Shown: positions 31,598 through 42,612 of the stretch, piece after piece | How positions within the stretch are numbered: the stretch's first letter is position 1 | Layout: each line of letters begins with the position of its first letter | Assembly (NCBI GenBank): GCA_039881045.1 | Contig: JAYWVB010000037.1 | Coordinates: 276,127-340,126, forward strand | DNA length: 64,000 nt | DNA from: Chaetomium olivaceum | Lineage: Eukaryota; Ascomycota; Sordariomycetes; Sordariales; Chaetomiaceae | Direction: 5' to 3' | Position numbers and translations under genes: made by a program | Notes under the pieces: model-generated | Told to the model about the DNA's origin: nothing | Seen by the model: the letters and a program-made list of their open reading frames with translations, nothing else | Database searches by the model: none

Positions 31598-32837
31598 TCA
31601 GGAGTCATATTTTGCTAATAGAGCCCGCATTATCGTCTCAGCGCCAGATTTGTACCTATCGCCAAAGAAATGATATTTGTGCTTGTTACCGAAGATTGCA
31701 AAATGGTTCAGGTAATGATATCTGAAAGCAGCAGGATACTCAGTCAGCCTCGGCCCGTCCGTTGTTGTTAGCAAGGTAAAGAATGACTCACAGTTCGTAC
31801 AGAGCGATGCGGTCGTCGTATTCGGCGACAGGTTCTGTCTTGGGGCATATCCGGTGGTACTCGTTGAGGAAGGCCTTGCCGAAACCGCCAAACATTTTCA
31901 TCATACCCAGCTCATATTCGCTGTGGGCGTAACAAGCGGACGGATCAAAGATGACGTCCGCAATGGGCCCACCAGCAATCCTGCCGCGCGCAGCGTTACC
32001 ACACCAGAGGTCGCCATGCACCACGACGGGAATCACTCCATTTCCATTGTTCAGGTGCTGGTCGTCAAGAAGCCGGGGGACTACGCGAGACACAACCGCC
32101 TCCACCAGTCCTCTGAACTCAGCATCCCGGCCACGGTTGATCTCACAATGTTTCAGGGCAGCGTTGAGTCGGTTATTGGCGAAGAAGTCGGCCCATGATT
32201 TCTTGTACGAGTTGTCCTGGGGAGTGTCCCCGCAACATGTTGTGACCGGAAAACCAAACTGGGCCCGATCGAAACCGGCCGGGATGGGGGCCGGGGTTGT
32301 GTGCAGCTTGGCAAGCTTTTCAGCGAGATCTTGTCTTGGCAAGAGCATGTCGAGGAACCCAGACAGGAGGGGGAAAGAGGAGGCGGAGAGCTGGAGAAAC
32401 TCAATGATCAAAAAAGAGGCCGTTGGTGAAGACGCCAAGGTGCCGGAGCCGAGCGGCTGCGGGCAGAGACCCGGGACGACGGAACGTATCGCTTCCAGTC
32501 CGGCCTGCTCCCCTGTTCAACGCGTTTCCAGTTAGTTCGGTAGCCTATGAATCCCGAAGGGGAAGGGAGGAGGTCGGGACCCAGATCGGGGTTGGTCGGC
32601 GACTCCGACTTTCCGACGAAGATTCTCATTTCCCCCACCTTTAATGGCTAACGACGCGTCCGCGGCTGCTGATGTCTTGAGGAAAAACTGGCTTTCCGTG
32701 CCGTCCGGCGGCCGGGCTAAAATGGTTGCAGTGGAAGCGCTGCTTGTGCCATGGCCGAATGGGGAGACAGTTACGATGCACCCCGGATCGAGGTCGAGCG
32801 CTTTGAGCACGTTTGGGTCGATCGGAAGGGACGACAT
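31598..32837 (-). CDS. Fructosamine/ketosamine-3-kinase family protein, stand-alone, 347 aa
   Basis: Exons 32639-32837, 31792-32512 and 31598-31721 join to 348 codons. The start (LPIDPNVLKALDLDPG) and the P-loop-like FGHGTSSASTATIL are canonical for fungal FN3K-like proteins. They are followed by QFFLKTSAAADAS with the beta-3 Lys, VVHGDLWCGN with the catalytic Asp and Asn, VIFDPSACYAHSEYELGMMKMFGGF, and YHYLNHF after the last intron. The family phosphorylates ketosamines (Amadori products), which then fall off spontaneously, so it acts in protein deglycation. Intron positions inside MFEGE/GEQ and YEL-YHY match those of the kinase part of the fusion gene at 25.3-29.1 kb, which shows common ancestry. 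The copy looks functional. It is convergent with the DAO oxidoreductase. Confidence 0.9.
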
Positions 32838-33442
32838 CAGTTCTGGACGGCTGGAGGCCACACACGGATTTAGGTAGAGCTGTGTGTGCAGTGAACAAGT
32901 AAAGTAGTCGAAAGACACCTTACCCAGTCGGGCAAAAATTCTTGAAAGTCGTATTTCCGCGAGTCCAGGAACTGTGTGCGACTCTTGATCAACACCGACA
33001 ACACCGAATAGAAAGAAGGGAACTGGGAAGCTTGCCGCGCGGCGTGACTTCCCTAAGTTCCTTCTCTGGCAAGCACAACACATCATTCCTCCAACAACAC
33101 ACCGCTATTCCTTATTCGGTGCCGCCATATGCATGATGCAGTTCTTGTACAACCAAAACAGCCCTGACGAGCCACCCAAGCAGCAGCCTTCATTACACAG
33201 GACTCACTCAGAGCGGGGTCCCGAGTTAATCCGGCGCAGCCCGTGAAATGCCACCAACATGTCATGCGCTGATCTACGGGCAATTGCCCAGTGGACCTAC
33301 CTACATAAAACCGACTACAACCACGCAAAGGCCGATTCCGATAACCCCGAGCTCGTTGTATCACAAACAACACGCGAAAGGCGACCGATGGTCTGGCCAA
33401 CTGCCGGGACGGGCCGACGGGCACACTTTCCATGTAACCACC
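32838..33442. other. Divergent upstream region of the FN3K and HET genes
   Basis: About 0.6 kb between two divergent starts. In-frame open extensions exist upstream of both start codons but show no conserved features. No separate gene is seen. Confidence 0.5.
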
Positions 33443-34986
33443 ATGCGACTGCTCGACTCGCGCACGCTTACCTTCCACGAGTTCATGGACGAGAAGTCGA
33501 GACCCAGATACGCCATCCTGTCACATAGGTGGGAGGAGGATGAAATCACGTACAAGGAGATGCGGAAATGCAGAAAACTGGTCAAAGGGAAGAAGGGATT
33601 CACCAAAATATTGGCCTGCGCCAAGCGCGCGTTGGAGGACGGGTTCGACTACTTCTGGATCGACACTTGTTGTATCGACAAATCAAGTAGCGCCGAACTG
33701 TCCGAGGCCATCAACTCGATGTTCTTCTGGTACCAACAGGCGGCTGTTTGCTACGCCTATCTTTGCGATACGCCTCCGCCACCCGAGCCGTCCTCGCCAG
33801 ACTACTCGGCGTGGGAAAACAAGTTCAAGCAGTCCACCTGGTTCTCGCGGGGCTGGACACTGCAGGAAATGATCGCCCCGCGGACCCTGATCTTATACGC
33901 TCGCGACTGGACAATGGCGGGTACCAAAGAGGAATTGGCGAGCGCCATCGAAGCCAAGACCGGCGTGCCGCGCGATGTCCTGGCCACCGGGGACTTTTCC
34001 GACACGTCGCTCGCGCAACGGATGAGTTGGGCCGCACAACGGCAGACAACCAGAGCTGAAGATATGGCCTACTGCCTTCTTGGACTGTTCGATATCAATA
34101 TGCCCATGTTGTACGGCGAAGGAGAACGGGCCTTTATACGGCTGCAGAAGGAGATCATTAAAGTTTCCGACGACATGTCGATTTTCTCCTGGGTCGACGC
34201 CGATACTTCCTTCTCCACCTACACGGGCCTCTTAGCAACGTCACCTCGACACACTTCGCAACATGCCAGGACATTCAGTGGGTCCCCACGAGTGCTAACC
34301 CACCGTTTGAGAGCACGAACAAAGGTATCAGGATGGCTTCGGAGTTGGTACCTATCACCGGCAGGACAAATGAGAGCATAGCCGTACTGCAAGGCGTACA
34401 AAAAATAACAATGCCCGAAACGACGATTGGGCTCTACTTGCACAGGGTCGGGGAGGGCCAATACGCTCGTGTCGAGCCGCGACACCTCGCCGCCGTCATT
34501 CCCAGGGCTGCTCTCCCAAATCAGGGGGAGACATTTTTTGTACGTCAAAAGCTCGTCATGGAAACTGGCGATCATTCCAGAGCCGGCAGCATCTCTTTGA
34601 AGATCGACTCCAACTATCTTCGGTTGGAACAAGTACACCCCGCTCAATCCTGGGACGAAAACACAGGGCTCTTTTTCTTTGCCAAGCAGCCAATGCCGGC
34701 AACGAAAGACCCGTCGCTCCCCGTCACCTTCAAGCTGCACTCAGTATCGGACAGTGATGGTATTCTTATTGCCGTTGATGTGACTGAGCCGTGGTGTAAA
34801 TTGATCAAGGTCGACGATGGCTGGCAGATGAGGAGACAGACAGCCCATCCGCTCTCGCTTGAACAGCGAATTCACTGCCGGAAACGGGGGCAGCCGATGG
34901 TGGAAATAGTCGTTCGACGGGGCCTTGTCAAAATGGAGTCGAGGATTTCACTAATAATCAGAGATGCAAATAAAGGTAAGCGTTAA
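33443..34986 (+). CDS. HET-domain protein (heterokaryon-incompatibility type), with one frame break
   Basis: The product starts MRLLDSRTLTFHEF, then shows the HET blocks in order: YAILSHRWEEDEITYKEM, FDYFWIDTCCIDKSSSAELS, FWYQQAAVCYAYLCD, WFSRGWTLQEMIAPRTLILY, LSAAQRMSWAA-like QRMSWAAQRQTTRAEDMAYC, LLGLFDINMPMLYGEG and ERAFIRLQKEIIKVSDDMSI. At GLLATSPRH (about 34240-34255) an extra AC within GACACAC shifts the frame. The continuation (FATCQDIQW, TNKGIRM, DDGWQMRRQT) is read two bases later and runs to 34986. HET domains trigger a cell-death reaction on recognition of non-self. A start further upstream is open but unconserved. The true 3' end may lie beyond a donor-like GTAAGC at 34977. Confidence 0.78.
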
Positions 34987-36242
34987 CTTCCCAACAGATT
35001 TCCCCATTTCTCACTTTTGTGCGCCTCCGAGTTAACATGGCCGCCCTCGACGAGGACTTGCCACTCACCATACAGGAATCTGAACCGTTAACGAGTTTGG
35101 TGTTGTCTCACACACACACTTCCGACGGACAAGAGGCCTTTTGGAACGTCTTGAGTCGCTCGTTGAGACCTTTTATTATAGTAACCCGGCGCATTTAGCT
35201 GCCGGGATGACCACGCGCGGGATCAATTCGTGAGGTCCTCCACGCGGTCAAACAGACGTGCGAGAATGGAAGCCAAGAAGGACATCGGGAGCACATATCA
35301 GTGGAGTACGTATTTTCTCCCTTCTCTGTCATAACTGATAACGACGATGATGGGTGAAGATGCAATGTACGGTTTAGGCCCCAATCCCACCCACGATGTA
35401 TTCGTTCCAAGGTAATATAGCTCCGTAGTATGCCAGAAAGGAACACACATCACAGTTATCTTTGGCACTCTTAGCTCGTCACCCTAACCCCTACATTATA
35501 ATTAAGACCTGGACTTGGGACCACGGCTAGAAGTTTCTAAAGGGAGAATTGCTTTAATGGCCCAAATCTTAGACTACGGCCCCAACATACTTGCACATGC
35601 CTTGGGATAGTATATAATAATACCCCAGCTCATATTTTAGGATAGTACATGATCTTGTAGCTCGGAATCTCGCCAAGTGAGAACTTACCTTCATTGTGGA
35701 ATTTTACTAGCGGCGGACTGTCGATGATACAAGTATCTGACTGTGCCATGCTGCTTCGTATGCTACAGTAAGGGCGAAGCGAAGCTGCTATGTTAGCCAC
35801 AATGCCACTGATACATGATTATACCCGATTTATACACTCAAACTGTGGCATCCAATCGCTCCCCTGAGAATTCTTGGTTTTTTGGCCCGTAAATGAAACG
35901 AAGCGTTCCTTCTTCGCTTCCTCAATGTACATTGCACATCTCAGAGCCTTATCATTGAAGCTTCGCTTCAATTATTTGAAATCTTCTCAGAAAATAGGAA
36001 ATATATTGTAATGTGGGCGATTAATTGGTCGTTCGGACGTTGGATGTTGAGGAGTGAAATACTCGACGTTGTCGGACGTTCGGACCCGCACGCTTCCGAT
36101 ATACAGAACGCAAAATACCTTGCTTCCCCTGGCTATCGGTTTATCTTTGGGTGAACCAAAACGTTGTTGGAGATTCTTGACAAATACACGTGCTATGCTG
36201 CGGCGCCACCTGCGTTCTGAGAACGCGTAATATCAAAAAGCC
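34987..36242. other. AT-richer gene-free stretch with small inverted repeats
   Basis: This is the least GC-rich block of the window. It contains repeated GAAGCTTCGCTTC-like elements (for example around 35777, 35899 and 35957), one of which forms a palindrome (TTGAAGCTTCGCTTCAA). No coding region is seen. It could be a decayed transposon or intergenic DNA altered by RIP, but no element ends were identified. Confidence 0.4.
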
Positions 36243-36450
36243 TTGTGCGACGCCCAACACCCAGCGGCACGACAGTCATCTGTTGCGGCACGGCTGTCAA
36301 AATCTCTACTGTCGTTCCGAATAAATTATTTCGAAGCCAAAATCATAGCTGTGACGAAGCTGAACGCTGGCTGGCAGCTACGTCGTCAGACCTGTTTTCC
36401 CCTTTTGGACACCAGCTCTGGGATCCTTCAATGCTTCAACCTGCCCCCGA
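36243..36450 (+). pseudogene. Relic of a HET-type C-terminus
   Basis: A short plus-strand frame contains AKIIAVTKLNAGWQLRRQTCFPL, which resembles CKLIKVDDGWQMRRQTAHPL at the C-terminus of the HET gene 1.6 kb upstream (about 34795-34855). No HET domain precedes it. This may be a tandem-duplication remnant that has lost its body. The similarity covers only some 20 residues, so the call is tentative. Confidence 0.35.
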
Positions 36451-36459
36451 AGTTGTGTT

Positions 36460-38867
36460 TTAAGGACGTCCTTCTGGGCTAACCGTAGCCATTTCGATAT
36501 GCTCTCCCGACTCCGCGTCAGTGGTGACGTATTCAGCAGACTGTGCCTCGATATCATCCGTCGTTGCCTCAACGAGCAGCAGTTCTGCTTGACCTCGTTC
36601 ATGCATCGTTCTTCTCTCCAACCTAGTTTCCAGCCTTTTAGATCTCTGCTTGAGCCCTTTCGTGTCCTCAGAAAGCGGGCCAAGTTTGGAGCGGAGATGC
36701 GGATCCAGGGCACAGAGCGTGGCGATGGAACAATCCCTTGGCACCACACCGACCTCTGAGCGACAAGTCACGACAATAATAGTGGCGAGAATGACGGTCG
36801 TCAGCGCGACTTGGATGGCCATCAAGGACATCCACGCCCAGCGAACGCGGATCAAAGGCACTGGTCCGAAGGCGACTCCCCTCGCGATGCCCTCGTCGTT
36901 TCCGATAAGTGACGGTGCTGATTCCCGTAGCCTTTTTCACCATGGTGGTTAGCCGCTTCCGTTGCCTACCTTGGTCAAACCCAGGGTGGGAGCAGAGGGC
37001 TGTTTCCCACTTACATATTGGTCAGACTGTCAGCGACACTTGTAACCATACCCTCCATGTTTTCCCATCGCGCTTGATCCGACAAGTTGTTGCTGGGGGC
37101 AAAGGTATTCTGCTCAATCGTGATGATGTTAGACCCGCCGTAGAGGGCCAAAGCCATAGGATTTGCGAGTAAGCCCATGGAAAGGAACTGATGCGACGCC
37201 TGTGTTCCAAAGATGGATAGGCCTTGTATATCTGACGTCATGTGGGCGCCCAGTAACCACGCCGTGCAGCCGTCGACTCTGTAGGCTGTTTCTTTGTTGC
37301 CTAGGGAAGGGGGGCTTGCAAGTACAAGCGTTCGGTTCATGTAGTTGGGATGGCAGCGTGCTTGTCTCATGTTTTCAAGGGTTGGGAATGCAGTCTCGGA
37401 ATCCGAATCGCCTAGCCCGTCTGATGTCTCATAGCGTTCCCAACCAGAGTTCAGGGTCTTACTAGTGGACTCTGACAGTTTAATGTCAACGATACTTTCC
37501 ACTTCTCTTGTCTCAGCCGCACCGTCGGTGACTCGTGTCTCAAAGACCTTGACACAGTACCAGAACTGCATGGCCAAGAATTGGAACTTGTCGATGTTGC
37601 TCTTCTTTGCCTCACTAACCATGTCAACCATATCATCCGTGTATCCGACAATTAGTTCTAGAGCCGACGCCCGCTTGAGAGCCTCGGACTGATCCCCAGG
37701 GAGGGCTGGCTCGTCCGAAGTATAGACTGCTATGTAGTTGAGCGACTGGTAAATTTCGATACCTGGAATTGGCTCGCCCGATAGGAACCCTTCATCTAAC
37801 TCTTTGGTTGTCTTTTTGGTGAATGCTTAAATGGCGATATCAATCGATTCCGGAATAAAGGCACGGTATGGCCTCGTCGCTGTCTGGTTGCTGCTACTGC
37901 TCATGTTGACGAGCCGTCCGCAGACGCCGAGGGAACCGTATCGTTCCCATGAGCAAGTCCCTGTAGAGCAGTGCGGTTCTAGGGGGGTCACCACGTCTTG
38001 CTGACCTTGACTCTGATTTCCCCAGGTTGATGCCGCTTGTCCCGCGTTGAAGATAGCACTTCGCAGTAGGAGCGAATCCGAGTGCTCTATTACACACAAC
38101 CAGAGGTCAAAGTCTTAGCCGCTGTCTCTGGAACTCACAGTCTGAGGGAGGAGAAGGATGGCCGTACCGCTCTCAAATAACCCTGAAGGGCTCATTTGAT
38201 TCAGGGACACGACCCTACCGACCGTGGCCGTTCCTTCGGGAGATGGGCCAAGTGTCGTAGTATCGATCGATAGCACCTGTTGAGTGACGGGGCCGCTGAG
38301 GGCCGCACTGGCAAGAATGACGGCAGTGACGTGTGTGACGACGGTCTACGTATATCAGCTTGGAGGGCACTTTCGTGGGTGAAATGAAGGAAAGTACCGA
38401 TTTCTCCCTCCCCAACCGAGTCGAAAAATGAGTTTCAGGCTCCCCAGGAGGTTGCTCCGACAGGCTTCGTCGTACACCTCGAATTTGTGCAGTGGACGAG
38501 AAGTTGTATCCTCGCTGATCCTTGGCAGAAACCAAAGCCATTTGAGCTGGGCCAGCCCCCGAGCGAGAGGGTAGCTGAAAGAGAACTGATTGAAGGTGAT
38601 GAGAATTTGCAAGAGACCATTAAGCGACAGCGATAAAGCGAATTCCGGCTGCGGCTTGTCGCTGTAGGTTCGGAGGATCGCCACGGTGGCGGCAAAGAGG
38701 GCGACGCTCAGCGCTGCGGAGAGGATCTCGGGTGTCCATGTTTGGATCCAGTGTTGGCTGCCCTCGCGGTCACGCTTTTGATATTGGTTCTCTTTGGAAG
38801 GTGGAGAGAGCGGTTCGTATCGCGCAGCTGGGTTTACCAGCTTGTTTGTGGTGTTGCGGATTGCCAT
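36460..38867 (-). pseudogene. DUF3176 membrane protein gene with an internal stop
   Basis: Exon 1 (start 38867) gives the DUF3176 opening: a polar N-terminus, EILSAALSVALFAATVAILRTY as a membrane segment, and LSLNGLLQILITFNQ, LAQLKWLWFLPR and FEVYDEACR. Later exons give VTAVILASAALSGPVTQQVLS, CSTGTCSWERYGSLGVCGRL, a long lumenal part, and SVADSLTNM spliced to LRESAPSLIGNDEGIA. The end has VRWAWMSLMAIQVALTTVIL, a last membrane helix, and a charged tail. A TAA at 37827-37829 stands in frame between IPESIDIAI and AFTKKTTKELDEG. CAA to TAA would be a RIP-type change. A 39-base intron could skip it, but its signals are poor. The first intron also fails in phase by one base. The function of DUF3176 proteins is unknown. 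Confidence 0.65.
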
Positions 38868-40546
38868 TGCGACTTCATCAAGGAGGGTCAGTCAATTATC
38901 CGAGAACTGTAAGAAAAGTGATGATTCCTGAAGCAAGGGGCAACACGGTAAGTACGTTGCAAGATGTGGTTGGAAGACATGCCAGATGTTTGAGGAAATT
39001 TTCTTGATCAGTGCACAGGCGAAAGAGAGATGTAGTGGTTGTGTTTTCCGAGCCTTGTACCACCTGGACAGGCAGGCATCAGTCAGGGGCTTGGGGTTAG
39101 TTGTCGTGGTACATTTTATTTGAATTTCGCACGAAATTCATAGAGTATAATCCCCCGGGTTCCGAACCTCTAAAACGATCGGAACCGGTAACAGCAGTTC
39201 CTTGAAAGTGCCAAGAAGCAGCACTGAGGCAGAGATGCAGGAGAGCTGAATAAAAGTCCGACGCTCGGAAGAACATGGAACTTTGAATGCCACTATGTTC
39301 GCTCTCCATTGGGAGGGTAACAGGCGACAAGGATAAGAGCAGGTTAGACGTCAATCTTGGAAATAACCATACACTCGTCCTTTACACAAATTTATTTATA
39401 CTGTTGACGTAATTCCCCAGGCTCGACAGTGCATCTGGTCCAGACCCTTGATGTATAGATATCTCTGCCTACTGTAACGGGCTGTGCCCGAGGTGGGCCT
39501 CGGTAACCCTCGGCCAGCTCACGTACAAGCACGATCCACCGAACCCCTGGATGAAGCTATTCCCAGTTGCCCCACAGCACACCGAACATTCTAGCAATGC
39601 GCTCGGGCCACCGCACTCGCGATCATAAAGCAGCCACGAGCTGCCAGACTCCCTCATCTTTCCTTTTCTTCTTCAAGCTTAGTGTACTCGTAGAGTCGTC
39701 ACCAGCTAGTTGCAATATACTCCTGGGACCGTTACACCTACCTATCCTAGTGTTACAACCTGTACCCTAAGACAGCCAGACTGTAAGACTGGACGCTGTA
39801 GGGTTGTTGACATATGGGGATCAAAGGTTGCTGCAAGATCTAGACAGCTTTTTTACTGTTTCTAATAGAGTCGGGTCGCTAACTGTTGACTGGATGGCTT
39901 TCTTAGCTCTTTGCCCTCGCGAATACCGTCTGCATCATATTCCGTATGCTGCGTGCTATGAGGAGCATTCAACCACTTCGATTGATCATGGTAGTGTGCT
40001 GATAGCTGGCTGGCTGCGACGCGACGCTTGATAGTGGTCTTAAATTCAAACCCGTCAGCGCTTCGCTGAGCTCACAGTCGACTAGCAACGGCAATTTCTC
40101 AAGGTCCGTCCCATCTGACTCCAGCTCAACCCCCAGCCCATGTACCGGCCAGCCAAACAGAAGCTCTGCCTTTCTAGATCAAATATGTCGGAAATATCTT
40201 CAACGACGCCAGCCTCACCTTGACCAAGGTCTCGGTCCTACTCCTCTTCCTTGACGTCTATGTCGTTACCCGGATCCGGAAAGCTACCTACTTACGCCGC
40301 CATGGCCGCCTTGGTATTCCACGGCGTCTGGCTTACCGCAAAGCAACATCGCCATCTGCATCCCAATACACTTATGTTGGGACCCCGATGGCCATCCTAA
40401 CAACAGGTGTATATATCCTTCTACCAAGTTCTTCATTGACCTGACGGCTTCCTGTAGTTATACATCTCACTGGCATTACCATGGACTTTAGCGAGTCATT
40501 TACTTACAGTCATCAGCATAGGCAACGCGAGATTATTGATAGGCTA
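38868..40546. other. Gene-free stretch
   Basis: About 1.7 kb upstream of the DUF3176 gene and downstream of the Zn2Cys6 gene. Short frames (60-90 codons) occur on both strands but carry no family features. A GGCCTCGGTAACCCTCGG stretch near 39495 forms a weak hairpin. Confidence 0.5.
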
Positions 40547-42612
40547 TCAAAACAGGACTAACGGTACCAGACTGGTACGCACAAGGTCAATGTAATCCAT
40601 GTAGCAACGACAATCCCGGGCCTCCCAGAAAAGGCTCATCGCCTGCCTCAGCCGATTGCTAACCTTGGGATACATCTTTCCACAGACGATTATTGGTAGC
40701 ATGTCCAATATAAACATCCTCTCCTCCGAGTCTTGGACCTCGATCGCCGCAACAAAAAGTGGGAAGCTCAACCGGTAGTAAAGTGAAGGGTTGTTGTCTT
40801 CATCCTGACCGCTCGATGGTGATGTTCTGGGATAGAGTTCGTTGATTTCGATAAATATCGCTTGGGATAACTGTTTAGCTTCGGCATCTCGCGTGCCAAA
40901 CCCATAGCGTAGCCGATGTATAGTTAGTAAAGTTGCAGCCCTAAAGATCTTCGCTTGTATTTCGACGGCTCGAGCCTCGCTTAGCGTTGACGTAAGGGTG
41001 AAGTCCTTCAGCGCTCGAGGATTCCACCTCAGGACCGTGTCTTCGATGTCCTCTAATTCTCCTAGTATTGTCGTCCTGGATCTGTTAGTATAGCCTCGAC
41101 TCCGAGTGTCCAATGTCCCAAGCTCTTGTCCCAACCGGCAAAGGTCAAACAGCGGCGCTAGTAGCTCGACACAAACCCCCAAATACTTGTCAACATACCG
41201 CCCTGTCTCCATGCCCATCTCAAGCCGACAGACCGGGAGCTTTCGCCTCACAACACAATTAACCACATCCAGAAATACCAACGGTACCATCCAAGCGTCC
41301 ACTTCGGGCGCTCTACCAGTCCGATACACCCATACCTCCCCCATTTCATCTCTACTACAGTCCGTGCTGTGCCCGCGTTCCACTAACCCGAGCGTAAACC
41401 GACAGATCTCATGTGCCCACTGCCCCGAATCCAGCAAATCGAACGTGACCAGTCCCAACCCAAGCGTCAGTGCGAGCACCGCCTGCCGACTCCCTAACCG
41501 TCCCCCATCAGCATCAATCTCCATCCCTCTCAGGGCCATTACCGCCTTAGCACTATGGCCATAAACCCCTCCCGTCTGATTGGCATCGGCGCCCGCCGCC
41601 GATATCTCCTCCTCCAGATCGCCCCGGGTAACCTCACCGCGCAATCCAGCAACCCAACCCCCACCGCGACCGACACCATCGTGCCGACGACCCTTACCCT
41701 GCGCACCCCCAGGGTCAGTTCCACCAGGCCGAGGTTCAGGTCCAGTATCAACCCGAACACGCGCTCCACCGCGCCCATTCTGGTCGGCCTGCTGCTGTAT
41801 TCCCCTTTTCCCACCCTCCAACAATCCCTCAACCCGCCGCCTTATCCGAGTCGGGCGCAGCTGCGCAGAACGCCCGGCGTTTGCAAGCAAGACATGCAGC
41901 AACGTGTCCGGGGCGGAGAGCAGTGTCGTGCAGAGATGGGAGAGCACGGCGTCGGCGGAGGAGGCCGAGACTAGATGCGGTTGGTTGGTAATCAGCAAGT
42001 GTACCATGGCATTCCTCATTATGGCTCCCTGTAGAGGGGTTCTGAGGTGGGTGGGGGAGGTAGGGAGAGGGCCGGCTTTGACATACGTAGAAAGCAGGCG
42101 ACTTGCTGGGGGTTGGTGAGATAGTCCTGCAGGATGAGAGTTTCGTGCGGGGTCAAGGGGGTTGAGCCGGCTGCCAGAAGGAGGGGAGAGGTGGGTGTTT
42201 TTGTTAATGTTAGGGCTGGACTGGTAGGTGGTGTCGATGGTTTGCGAGTCGGGGTGCGGGCCAAGTTGGGTTTCGGTCGGGTGTCGTCCTGGGGGGTTAT
42301 CGGCTTGGTTTTTGTCTCCGGGGTTGTCTTTCTATGCGGATAGGAGATAGTCCGGTTTAATCTGGCATGTTGGTCCTGTTTCTGCACCGGACAGCTAAGC
42401 CAGACAAACTCGGCGCCGGCCTGTGGCTGAGTGGAAGCCGACTCGGTTTTGCGCCGTCGTCCGATCTGGCTTTTTGGTCGCAACGTGGTGCATGGAGTGT
42501 CGAGTCTGGCGCACCGCGAGCAAGCTAGCGCTGGAGTGGGATTGCTGCCGCCGAAGATACATTTCTCTTTCAAAGTGTAACATCGGTCACATGCTAGGCG
42601 TCGTTTTGGCAT
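40547..42612 (-). CDS. Zn(2)-Cys(6) fungal transcription factor, 667 aa
   Basis: Exon 1 (42087-42612) carries a binuclear zinc cluster near the N-terminus (CDRCYTLKEKC and CSRCARLDTPC, six Cys). It is followed by a Pro/Thr-rich linker and LTPHETLILQDYLTNPQQ. A 62-base intron (42025-42086, GTATGT donor) leads to exon 2 (40547-42024), the fungal-specific regulatory domain. That exon has LLITNQPHLVSASSADAVLS, LTLGLGLVTFDLLDSGQWAH, EVDAWMVPLVFLDVVN and EIQAKIFRAATLLTIHRLR. The layout fits the PF11951-type family of regulators. The segment encoded at about 41590-41830 is Gly/Arg-rich and open in several frames, so it may hide compensating frame breaks. It would be a nuclear DNA-binding activator or repressor; its targets are unknown. 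Confidence 0.85.

Noticed and set aside
35000..36240. A second transposon in the AT-richer gap
   Set aside because: No terminal repeats, target duplication or transposase remnants could be found by eye.
13794..36482. Prophage, plasmid or bacterial defence island
   Set aside because: Genes have spliceosomal introns and fungal-specific domains, and nothing bacterial or viral is seen.
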